A stretch of DNA of 64,000 nucleotides from a virus: IMG/VR virus record IMGVR_UViG_3300044673_000278, positions 1 to 64,000 of that record. One strand, given 5' to 3'. Below the pieces are notes generated by a model. It was not told the origin of the DNA and searched no databases. It saw nothing but the letters and a program-made list of their open reading frames with translations. Of this stretch, positions 55,400 through 63,065 are shown piece after piece. Both the position numbers and the translations under genes were made by a program. Position 1 is the first letter of the stretch, and the number at the start of each line of letters is the position of its first letter.

Positions 55400-55825
55400 T
55401 TAACGAATTTTTTGTTTTAATTCTTGCTGACTAATGCGCCGCCGCAAGTTTTTGCTATTTGGACTGATATTTAATGGAGATAGGCCTGACCAATTCAATA
55501 TATATTTCCCCCGACCGATTAGGACTAAATTGTCCCCATCAACCTCGGTCAACACAGCATCCTGCAGATCTGCGCGATCAATCAATGTAATAGTATACAG
55601 GATTCCTAGGCCTCTTGCAAGCCCGCAATAGATATTGTCGTCCAATAATTGCCAGGGATCGGGCCAAGTTTCTCGATCATCCCAATGTAAATGGTAAGGG
55701 CACCAAGGTGTTTGTTGCCACCAAGCATCCAATTGTTTGATACAAGTTTCTAAGTCCGCAGACCCACACTGCTCTCGCAGTGTGTTCCAAGCCTGTAGAC
55801 GTTCAGGGAAAGTTTTATGCCACAT
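55400..55825 (-). CDS. conserved phage protein
   Basis: 141 residues. FPERLQAWNTLREQCG, WWQQTPWCPYHLHWDD, WPDPWQLLDDNIYCGLARGLGI, and RRRISQQELKQKI. Strongly conserved in T4-type phages, possibly virion-associated; function unknown. Confidence 0.75.
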   Translation of the reverse strand: MWHKTFPERLQAWNTLREQCGSADLETCIKQLDAWWQQTPWCPYHLHWDDRETWPDPWQLLDDNIYCGLARGLGILYTITLIDRADLQDAVLTEVDGDNLVLIGRGKYILNWSGLSPLNISPNSKNLRRRISQQELKQKIR

Positions 55826-57606
55826 TAAGCAAAGTGTGTGATGCTGTAGTAAATGGTTCCGTCAAATCCAGTGGATGTAGCAGTGTATGCCACAGTTATG
55901 TCATCACCTGTTTGTGACACTGACAAAGTAATACCAGTTGAACTGTTTTCGCTGTATTCGTCGTTGTAGCTCAGCACATATCCATCAGCAGCTTGAACTG
56001 CCAACACACCGGTTCTCAATGTAAATGCACCCGCAGTGGCTTCGCGTTTTATTGTGTAGTTCATAGAGAAACTACTGAATCCACCGCCGGTGACTGATGC
56101 AGCAGAATCAATTACAAACAGTGTTTGGGTGGTAGCTGCATCTTCCAGTGTGGCTTGTTGGCCAACTTCGCGAGTGTAGCTTCCAACTTGAAACTTGCTG
56201 GATCCGTTGTAGCCCACGCTCAGCGGAATAGTAGAGGTATCTGTGTTGTAGATTTGAATTCTTGGCTGAGTCAGTGCCTGTGTATCATTGCGTTGGAACA
56301 GATCGCCCACGCTGACATTGTTGTCAGCATTGATGCTGATGATTGGTGTCTGTGGCTGTGTGACGCCAAAGAAGTTGTTGCCCACGTCATAGAAAGTGTT
56401 GTAACCGCTGGCATTGAGACCGCAGTTTTCCATTACAATACCTTCGGCAAAGATCTTGTCAAATTCGTTGTGAACAATTCGCACGCCAGTTGGTCCACCG
56501 TTGTCCACAGTGACACCACCAAGATACACACCTTGGTACAGTGTGTTAAATTGTCCGTTGCTGACTGTGATGCCTCTAACTGCTTGGTCGGTGCTGACAG
56601 CATAGGTCGCGCCAAAGAACTTGCATTTGTCCAGGGTGATTTGTGTAGGTGGAACTTCAGCTGTACCGTTGAATACCACACAGCTTAGATCATCAACATC
56701 AGTGTCGAGGTCAACTTCGCCCAACGGTCCAGCAAAATTACAACTGTCAAAATATCCCTGTTGTAGTTGGTTAATACTGCAAATCTGATGATTACCTACT
56801 TCTGTGGTTTGAAAAGTAATGCCCGAGATTTCAACATTTCGAGGAGCAATCGCACCATTGGTACCAATGTTTACGCCAGTTTGTTGTAGACTGTCGGAAG
56901 TTTCAATCACAAATTCTGGCAGGGTAGTTGGATCCCAGTACGTAGTGTTGGTAATCAAAATACCAGTGGGTGGAACTGCGGCCACGGATCTATAGTAGTT
57001 AAACACACCCGGTGTCACGGACTCAACTTTGACCAACACACCTTCGGCATAGGCTGTGTTTGCTGCCCACTCTTGCACTTCAAACAAGAAAATTGTTGAG
57101 TCGGCACCTTCGCCGTAGAGCTTGGCAAAGGGAGGAATCTTTATAGTATCAGTGATAATGTATGTGCCTGCTGGGAAAAACAAGCTGCGGCGTATTTGTG
57201 TGTTTGATTGCACACAGTACATTTGAAACAATGCTCGATTGATAGCAGCAGTGTCGTCGGTGTCGCCGTTGCCAGTGACACCAAACACAGTAGACACAGC
57301 ATAGCTGTCTAGTCTACTTTGTATGCTTTGACTTACAGGATCACCCGAGGTAGGGCCTGTTTGCACAGTGTAGCCAGCAGCTTGACCTTTGTAGGTATAG
57401 GCTGACGCCAGGCTCAACACATCAGTGAATTCAGTTAGAATTTCTGTGTTTCCAACAACCGGAGCACCTTCGGCAATTTCTCCGTTGCCGATAAACAGTC
57501 TACGTTGGTCAACAGCCCAACCAAATTCGGCCGCTGCCAGCGGTTGTGGTAGGTCTTCCAGCAGACCCTGACGTTGGGTTATTCTTGATATTTGTACAAT
57601 TGCCAC
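55825..57606 (-). CDS. tail fibre/spike protein with beta-helix
   Basis: 593 residues, GTG start with AAGGA 8 nt upstream. N-terminal VQISRITQRQGLLEDLPQPL, FGWAVDQRRLFIGNG is a recurrent fibre-attachment segment. GVTGNGDTDDTAAIN..FFPAGTYIITDTI begins a pectate-lyase-like parallel beta-helix. A CBM5/12-like insert (WAANTAYAEGVLV..TYWDPT) interrupts it. Receptor binding or depolymerase role likely. Confidence 0.8.
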   Translation of the reverse strand: MAIVQISRITQRQGLLEDLPQPLAAAEFGWAVDQRRLFIGNGEIAEGAPVVGNTEILTEFTDVLSLASAYTYKGQAAGYTVQTGPTSGDPVSQSIQSRLDSYAVSTVFGVTGNGDTDDTAAINRALFQMYCVQSNTQIRRSLFFPAGTYIITDTIKIPPFAKLYGEGADSTIFLFEVQEWAANTAYAEGVLVKVESVTPGVFNYYRSVAAVPPTGILITNTTYWDPTTLPEFVIETSDSLQQTGVNIGTNGAIAPRNVEISGITFQTTEVGNHQICSINQLQQGYFDSCNFAGPLGEVDLDTDVDDLSCVVFNGTAEVPPTQITLDKCKFFGATYAVSTDQAVRGITVSNGQFNTLYQGVYLGGVTVDNGGPTGVRIVHNEFDKIFAEGIVMENCGLNASGYNTFYDVGNNFFGVTQPQTPIISINADNNVSVGDLFQRNDTQALTQPRIQIYNTDTSTIPLSVGYNGSSKFQVGSYTREVGQQATLEDAATTQTLFVIDSAASVTGGGFSSFSMNYTIKREATAGAFTLRTGVLAVQAADGYVLSYNDEYSENSSTGITLSVSQTGDDITVAYTATSTGFDGTIYYSITHFA

Positions 57607-57635
57607 AGTGTGATTCCTTACAAGGTATCACATAT

Positions 57636-58346
57636 TTAGCGTGTTAGATAGTACAATTCAACTCGCTTCATCCACTCATTGCTCCAGTGAGCAAACTCAT
57701 CTTTGTTGACTTCAAATTCCAAGTATTCCGGAGTGCTATATGTGCCATCTGCCAGCAGTTTGGGCTGACATGCCATCAAAATTACACCGTCTTGTATATT
57801 GGTACCATGCATTTCGTTGTGTGCAGCAGCATAGGCAGCAAGTTGCAAGAAATAGTCTTCGATCCACTCACGCTTTTTGGGCTTGTTGGTTTGTTTGAAG
57901 TCCATGATTGCAGGACGTCCTTTCCACACACCCAACAAGTCTGTGGTGCCTGCATATAACCCACTATAATACAGAGGAACTTCAACGCCCCAATATTCGT
58001 CCACATTCTGCAGGCCTTTGAGAATGATTTCTGCTGCCATAAACCAGCTGGGATGAGCATAGGGGTTTGAAGGCAGTGGTTTCATGTCCCCGGACATGAT
58101 GTAGGTTTCAAGATAGGCGTGCATGCGTGTGCCACGGTTAGCAGCTTCTGTGGTAATTTCTTGAGCACGTTTTTCACCCACTGCCTTTTTCCAGTTGGCC
58201 AAGGCTTCGCGTTTTTCCTGCGGTTTGGTTTTGTCAAGAATTGTAGTTACACTGGGTACCTTTGAACCGTCGGGCAAGCAATAGTGTCGTTTGCCGTCGA
58301 TGGTTGTACGGTCCAGAGGTGTGTAGTTGTATCGAGCTGTGATCAT
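57636..58346 (-). CDS. PD-(D/E)XK exonuclease
   Basis: 236 residues. E of EVPLYYSGLYAGTTDLLG, then IMDFKQTNK (D..K core) and DYFLQLAAYAAAH: the RecB/Cas4/MGME1-type nuclease core. Likely acts in DNA degradation or recombination. ATGA overlap with the deaminase gene. Confidence 0.82.
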   Translation of the reverse strand: MITARYNYTPLDRTTIDGKRHYCLPDGSKVPSVTTILDKTKPQEKREALANWKKAVGEKRAQEITTEAANRGTRMHAYLETYIMSGDMKPLPSNPYAHPSWFMAAEIILKGLQNVDEYWGVEVPLYYSGLYAGTTDLLGVWKGRPAIMDFKQTNKPKKREWIEDYFLQLAAYAAAHNEMHGTNIQDGVILMACQPKLLADGTYSTPEYLEFEVNKDEFAHWSNEWMKRVELYYLTR

Positions 58347-58792
58347 ATTTTGTTTACTTCAATTCCTGATTTTTGCAGAAAATCAATCCCGCTACTATCC
58401 CTATACTCACTGCCAAACCAAACCCTAGAAATACCGGATTGGTAGATAAGTTTGGCACAATCAAGGCAAGGAGCATGAGTAACAAATATATCAGCACCAA
58501 CCCCGCTGTTATGACTTCTAGCCAATTTTGCAATCGCGTTCGATTCAGCATGTAAAACCTCTGGTCTTGTTCGTAATTCTTTGATTTCTTTTTGTGGCAC
58601 ACCGTCGACCACAGCTACAACCACTTCATGCTCGCAGTTGTTGTCCCAACCTGCTGGCATACCGTTGTAACCATAGCTGATCACTGTGTCATCTTTGACA
58701 ATCACAGCACCTACATGCAAACGACGAGCATGACTGAGTTCGGCGGTGCGTCGAGCCCAGTCCATGTATAAATCAATGTATTTTTGTTTCAA
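58343..58792 (-). CDS. dCMP deaminase
   Basis: 149 residues, TTG start overlapping the preceding TGA. Zinc site: HAE at 81-83, PCLDC at 108-112. SYGYNGMPAGWDNNCE is the substrate loop with a further Cys. Produces dUMP for dTMP synthesis. Confidence 0.9.
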   Translation of the reverse strand: MKQKYIDLYMDWARRTAELSHARRLHVGAVIVKDDTVISYGYNGMPAGWDNNCEHEVVVAVVDGVPQKEIKELRTRPEVLHAESNAIAKLARSHNSGVGADIFVTHAPCLDCAKLIYQSGISRVWFGSEYRDSSGIDFLQKSGIEVNKI

Positions 58793-59115
58793 ACTCTAAA
58801 ACTTTCTCCGCAACCGCAGCGGTCGCGCTCATTGGGATTACTAAATTCAAAACCTTCGTTGAGCCCATTGCGCACATAGTCCACAGTCACACCTTGTAGA
58901 TATGGTAGACTTTTGGCATCAACCAACACCACAAAATCCGGCTGTGCAAAATTTGTCACGCCTGGTTCAGCTTCGTAACTGTCTACGTATTCTAACACAT
59001 AAGCAAGCCCTGAGCAACCAGTGGTTTTGACACCGATTCGGATGCCCAGACCTCGACCACGTCGTGCTAGTTGATTTCGAATTTTTCGGGCAGCAGCATC
59101 AGTGATTGTGATCAT
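58789..59115 (-). CDS. iscA: IscA/ErpA-type Fe-S carrier
   Basis: 108 residues. MITITDAAARKIR, TTGCSGLAY (Cys34), and CGCGESF (Cys100, Cys102), the three cluster-binding Cys. Transfers Fe-S clusters. One gene from iscU. Confidence 0.88.
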   Translation of the reverse strand: MITITDAAARKIRNQLARRGRGLGIRIGVKTTGCSGLAYVLEYVDSYEAEPGVTNFAQPDFVVLVDAKSLPYLQGVTVDYVRNGLNEGFEFSNPNERDRCGCGESFRV

Positions 59116-59674
59116 TGATCTTACCTGTCCAATTTTTTAGCCAGGCACGTTGCAGTTTTACCATGTCAGCTGCAAGTTCGCCCTGCTCTCTCACAAAGTT
59201 TGCAGTGTAGTCAAACACAGTGGGCTCGGGTAATTGTACTCGAGCAGTGAGTTCGTGTCCCGATCTGTCCCAGGTCTTCAATCCATGCTTGCGAGCAAGA
59301 TGTTGAATCTTTTGATTCTCTGTGATACAGTGCATGTACACAATTTCCACGCCGTGAGTTTTGCCCCAAGAAATCATGTGACTCATTAATTCATCAGCAA
59401 TGCCACGGCCCTGATACTCACGATCCACACTCACTGCCAACTCCCAGTCCGACTCCTCACGTGCCAAGTGACCGAACCCCACAATCTTAGAGTCAGTGTA
59501 GTATGTAAAAATATGATGATCTGCTTGATTGTAAACAATGTTCAAAATCATCTGATCAATGGCTTGAGTGCTGGCAGCATAGCCAAACCGAGTGTATCGA
59601 TCTTCATCGCTAAGGCTTTTTAGATGCTGAGCATATTCAGCAAGATATTCAATTCGAGTGTGTTGTATTTTCAT
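59099..59674 (-). CDS. GNAT-family acetyltransferase
   Basis: 191 residues. ELAVSVDREYQGRGIADELM is motif A with QGRGIA for acetyl-CoA; YMHCITENQKIQHLARKHGL is motif B. C-terminal extra 40 residues. Sits between iscU and iscA, overlapping both; substrate unknown. Confidence 0.82.
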   Translation of the reverse strand: MKIQHTRIEYLAEYAQHLKSLSDEDRYTRFGYAASTQAIDQMILNIVYNQADHHIFTYYTDSKIVGFGHLAREESDWELAVSVDREYQGRGIADELMSHMISWGKTHGVEIVYMHCITENQKIQHLARKHGLKTWDRSGHELTARVQLPEPTVFDYTANFVREQGELAADMVKLQRAWLKNWTGKINDHNH

Positions 59675-60044
59675 GGCGTTTTCTATAATCTTCTACAGCC
59701 GCTTTGATTGCATCCTCGGCCAGGATGGAGCAGTGAATTTTTACAGGTGGTAGGGCCAGCTCTTCAGCAATCTCACTGTTCTTAAGGGCAGCAGCTTCGT
59801 CTAGTGTCTTGCCTTTGACCCATTCGGTTACAAGGCTGCTGGATGCAATCGCACTGCCACAACCGTAAGTCTTGAATCGAGCATCAGTGATGATACCATC
59901 TTCTACTCGGATTTGCAGTTTCATTACATCCCCGCAGGCTGGCGCACCTACCATGCCTGTGCCTACGTCAGGATCGTCCTTGGCAAAGGATCCGACATTG
60001 CGTGGATTTTCATAATGATCGACTACTTGTTGCGAATACGCCAT
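59649..60044 (-). CDS. iscU: IscU Fe-S scaffold protein
   Basis: 131 residues. Cys37 (APACGD), Cys62 (YGCGSA), Cys105 (HCSILAED), Asp39, and LPPVK at 98-102, the HscA recognition loop. A complete scaffold; no IscS is encoded here, so host cysteine desulfurase would be needed. Confidence 0.92.
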   Translation of the reverse strand: MAYSQQVVDHYENPRNVGSFAKDDPDVGTGMVGAPACGDVMKLQIRVEDGIITDARFKTYGCGSAIASSSLVTEWVKGKTLDEAAALKNSEIAEELALPPVKIHCSILAEDAIKAAVEDYRKRHENTTHSN

Positions 60045-60062
60045 GAGAAAGCTCCTTATTGA

Positions 60063-60091
60063 ATTATAAGGTATTTACGCTGAATTGTCTA
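60063..60091 (-). promoter_or_regulatory. iscU promoter, early plus late-type
   Basis: TAGACA (60091-60086), 17 bp, TATAAT (60068-60063), with TAAATA (60077-60072) inside the spacer. Confidence 0.6.
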
Positions 60092-60101
60092 GAGATTTGG
60101 G

Positions 60102-60458
60102 TTAGATGCCGCGATTTTTTTTGGCAGCTTTTTTGGCAGCAGCAGCCACTATGTCCTGGGCTTTGTTAACAGGCATTTGAGTAGGACCTATGTCGGCACC
60201 CTTGAATGTGATTTGATCAGAGTTGGGATCAAAGGGTTCCAACACATTGTTCAATGGCGGCTTGTCAATGATAGCTTGCAAATTGTTGGCATTGATGTTG
60301 ATGCCAAGATTGCGAGCCATTTGTATAAATGCATCCTTGCTGATCTGCTTAGTAGCATTGGTATCTTCGGCACGACCTGCAAGAAACTCTACCAAGCCCA
60401 GGAGTTTGTCTGGGCTTGGAGTAGGAGCAGCAGAAGTGTCAACTTCAAGTATTCGCAT
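60102..60458 (-). CDS. conserved phage protein
   Basis: 118 residues. Helical with ARNLGININANNLQAII and a basic end (AAAKKAAKKNRGI). Overlaps the head-core-like gene by 1 nt. Possibly head-associated; unknown. Confidence 0.65.
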   Translation of the reverse strand: MRILEVDTSAAPTPSPDKLLGLVEFLAGRAEDTNATKQISKDAFIQMARNLGININANNLQAIIDKPPLNNVLEPFDPNSDQITFKGADIGPTQMPVNKAQDIVAAAAKKAAKKNRGI

Positions 60459-61372
60459 TATCGACGTGCGCGGCCCAGTACTTCGCCGCCGGCTTCTTCA
60501 TCATCGAGATCGGCACCAGCGTCAGCAGCCACAGCGTCTAGATCGTCTCCGACATCTGCACCAGCTTCGGCGCCAGCAGCAGCACCTAGTTCAGCACCAG
60601 CTTCGGCACCTAGTTCAGCACCCAGAGCAGCGGCACCAGGAGCAGGAGCTTGTCCAGTAACTACACCCAGGGCAGCGTCCATTTGCATCTTGGCTTGTTG
60701 CAGATTTTGCATCAATCCGCTGAGAGCAGCAGAGGCGTCTGTGTTGAATTGTTGAGCTTGATCAATGCCCACTTGATTCTTGATTGAATCAACTAGAGCA
60801 GGCAGCTCTTTGAATTGTAGTTCGGAAACATCTTCTAACATGGCTTGCATTTTGTCAACCATGTCTTGTGCAGCCAACACAACCTGAGCTTGCTGAACTT
60901 CGCTTTCTTTCAGCATTTTGTAAGCACGAGCCAACTTGCTTTCAGTTTTCATCAGTGCAGCACCAGCAACCATCTTTTGCTCGTCGGGTGTTAATGTTTG
61001 ACCTTTGCTGGCCTTGGTCAGTGCAGCCTTGAGTTTGGGATCTTTGGTTGTGGCAATTGTAGCAGCAGCTTGGCCAACTTGCTGTTGTTGAGCAGCGCCA
61101 GGTGCTGTGGGAGCCACAGGAGCCATTTCGGCTAGACGTGCAGTCAGTGCCTGCTCAACCATAACAAGCTTGAGATAACCAGGATTGCGTTCGCTGGTGT
61201 GACGAGCTGTTGAGTTACGGTGTTCGGCAATAACTCCTTGCACACGTTTCAACATGGCCTGTGCTTGTTTAGCAGTCAAGCGTTGAACATCAATGCGACT
61301 TCCAAAGTAACTTTCAAATACTTTGGAAATTTGTTGTGTAGGTTTAGCCGCGGCTATGTCTTGCAGTTTCAT
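60458..61372 (-). CDS. probable head-core/scaffold protein
   Basis: 304 residues from MKLQDIAAAKPTQQ; SD GAGGA. ISKVFESYFGSRIDVQRLTAKQA, HTSERNPGYLKLVMVEQAL is conserved in T4-type phages. Mostly helical, then an Ala/Gly/Glu/Asp-rich tail typical of scaffolds. Assignment by layout only. Confidence 0.55.
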   Translation of the reverse strand: MKLQDIAAAKPTQQISKVFESYFGSRIDVQRLTAKQAQAMLKRVQGVIAEHRNSTARHTSERNPGYLKLVMVEQALTARLAEMAPVAPTAPGAAQQQQVGQAAATIATTKDPKLKAALTKASKGQTLTPDEQKMVAGAALMKTESKLARAYKMLKESEVQQAQVVLAAQDMVDKMQAMLEDVSELQFKELPALVDSIKNQVGIDQAQQFNTDASAALSGLMQNLQQAKMQMDAALGVVTGQAPAPGAAALGAELGAEAGAELGAAAGAEAGADVGDDLDAVAADAGADLDDEEAGGEVLGRARR

Positions 61373-61817
61373 TTGAGAATCCTCTAAGTTGTAGATATTT
61401 AGCCGAATTAACACATTTTTCAAGTTCAGCTTTTATGGTATTTAAGTAACGAATCTTGGGCTCTAGTTTGGTTTCAACTATTTCACTAAACTGCTCTCTC
61501 TTGCTGCGATTGGACATTTGCTGTCTAGCATAGATGTCAGCTGAGAGTTGCGCCTTTTTGGCATCCAGAACACGGATATCAAAACTAAGTTGATGTTGGC
61601 GATAACGTTCTGCTACACACCAACTAATAGCAGTACGTTTGCTGCTGAATGTTGCCACAAAGTCTTCGTAGAGATAAACATCGTAGGAGTTACCATTGGG
61701 TTGTAAATTGTATTTTCCAAACACAAGGTATCCTGGATCCAAAGGAATGATTGCATTGTCCAACACATAACGTGCTGATCTGTGTGCAAAAGATTCTAAT
61801 TTTTGATCGTAAGTCAT
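61344..61817 (-). CDS. conserved phage protein
   Basis: 157 residues. DPGYLVFGKYNLQPNGNSYDVYLY, RTAISWCVAERYRQ, then a basic helical half. Overlaps the next gene by 29 nt. Probably virion-related; unknown. Confidence 0.65.
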   Translation of the reverse strand: MTYDQKLESFAHRSARYVLDNAIIPLDPGYLVFGKYNLQPNGNSYDVYLYEDFVATFSSKRTAISWCVAERYRQHQLSFDIRVLDAKKAQLSADIYARQQMSNRSKREQFSEIVETKLEPKIRYLNTIKAELEKCVNSAKYLQLRGFSNETARHSRG

Positions 61818-62080
61818 TTATTAAAAACGTGTGTGGCCAACAAATAACCAATGACAGTAATCAATGTACCAATGACGCCTATGCCCCAGTTGATTAGCTG
61901 TGTGTTTCTTTTTTCTGCCAACTTGTTTACCAAGTCATGGGTTTTTTCTGATAGTTCTTTGACTTCACAGATGTCTTTTTTTACTTCGGTGAACTGAGTT
62001 TCCAAGGCACGATAACGTTCTGCACAAAGCTCAACGTGTGCTTCTAGGCTTTTCTTTTCAATGTCAGTGGTCTCGGCCAT
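61814..62080 (-). CDS. XhlA-like coiled-coil membrane protein (holin-associated)
   Basis: 88 residues. HVELCAERYRALETQFTEVKKDI coiled coil and one C-terminal membrane span (WGIGVIGTLITVIGYLLATHV). This layout is that of XhlA/haemolysin-type proteins helping phage lysis. TAAATA box at 62105-62100. Confidence 0.65.
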   Translation of the reverse strand: MAETTDIEKKSLEAHVELCAERYRALETQFTEVKKDICEVKELSEKTHDLVNKLAEKRNTQLINWGIGVIGTLITVIGYLLATHVFNK

Positions 62081-62085
62081 TTCGT

Positions 62086-62514
62086 TTACTCCAATCCTAT
62101 ATTTATGGTTTCAAACCAAATGTTTTGATCCGTTCCTAGCGCACTCAGCACTGGCTCAATGTCACTGGATTCGTTGAGATTCACAATCATTGGCACACCT
62201 GTGCAGTTTTGTTTCAAACCTCCCAAGGGGTCAGAACTGTTGTTGGCAAACACATCAGCAGATTCCACACGAAATTCAAACTGCCAAACGCCGTCGTTGC
62301 ACTGCGGAGGCACAATGTCTTGCGGTTGTGTATTCAAGCTGATCAACTGCATTATGGTTTCCCAGTTGCGTTGTTGATTTCTAGACTTGTTCCAGTCTGC
62401 AACTTCGTTTATTTTTTGTCCAGCACGATCAACAAAAGGAATCTGCCCAGCCTTGAAGTTGCCGGTGACTCCTGTGTAGGTGCAATCAAACAATGTTTTA
62501 CATATGATCTTCAT
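62086..62514 (-). CDS. conserved phage protein
   Basis: 142 residues. MKIICKTLFDCTYTGVTGNF, SRNQQRNWETIMQLISL, GVWQFEFRVES, CTGVPMIVNLNE: a T4-type late protein family of unknown function. TAAATA at 62526-62521. Confidence 0.72.
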   Translation of the reverse strand: MKIICKTLFDCTYTGVTGNFKAGQIPFVDRAGQKINEVADWNKSRNQQRNWETIMQLISLNTQPQDIVPPQCNDGVWQFEFRVESADVFANNSSDPLGGLKQNCTGVPMIVNLNESSDIEPVLSALGTDQNIWFETINIGLE

Positions 62515-62534
62515 TGTTGATATTTACGCCCAAA

Positions 62535-62561
62535 AGAAAACCCTGGAATAAATCCAGGGTT
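62535..62561 (-). terminator. intrinsic terminator
   Basis: AACCCTGGA (62539-62547) / TCCAGGGTT (62553-62561), 5-nt loop, T-rich on the minus strand, closing the 62584-63000 transcript just before a late-type TAAATA. Confidence 0.85.
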
Positions 62562-62583
62562 GACTGTTAACTAAGTTTAAAAA

Positions 62584-63000
62584 TTAAACGTTAGTGAATG
62601 TGGCTGAACCAGCAACGTTGGCAGTAGGAATACCAATGTTGAGACCGCCGGTGGCGTTGGCTGTTTGAGCAGCAGCAACCAGGGTAGCGGTGGTGTAAGC
62701 GCCAGTTGGGTAGATAGCAATGTTCAACACAGCAGGTGCGCTAGGTGTAACTTGGTACATAGCGATTGTGCCGTTTTGCTGAATAGCTTGCAGAACGTTG
62801 TTGATGTAACCAGTAGCGTTGGCAGCACCAGAAGCGCTGAGGGCGCTGTTGGCTGTCAAGCTGAAGAAGTCCAGGTGAGGACCGGCAACTTGTACTGGGC
62901 CTTGAGCAGCGATGTTAGCTGTGTTAGCGATTGTACCGTTCTGTACGTCGATGGCAAACACCGGTTGGGTGGTGCCGTTTACTTTAGTGATTTGTGCCAT
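62584..63000 (-). CDS. small abundant late virion protein candidate
   Basis: 138 residues, Ala/Thr/Asn-rich, beta-rich, no Cys (MAQITKVNGTTQPVFAIDVQNG...). Own late promoter and terminator fit an abundant virion part such as a decoration or tail protein. Confidence 0.65.
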   Translation of the reverse strand: MAQITKVNGTTQPVFAIDVQNGTIANTANIAAQGPVQVAGPHLDFFSLTANSALSASGAANATGYINNVLQAIQQNGTIAMYQVTPSAPAVLNIAIYPTGAYTTATLVAAAQTANATGGLNIGIPTANVAGSATFTNV

Positions 63001-63039
63001 TTTAAGCTCCTTAATATGTGGTCTCGGTGGACCTGCTTT

Positions 63040-63047
63040 TATTTATA
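63040..63047 (-). promoter_or_regulatory. T4-type late promoter
   Basis: TATAAATA on the minus strand, 40 nt before the ATG at 63000. Confidence 0.7.
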
Positions 63048-63065
63048 CAACTGACAAAAAAACGG

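Noticed and set aside
60465-60660. Plus-strand open frames rich in Ser/Pro/Arg
   Set aside because: Shadows of the Ala/Gly/Asp-rich tail of the head-core-like protein on the other strand.
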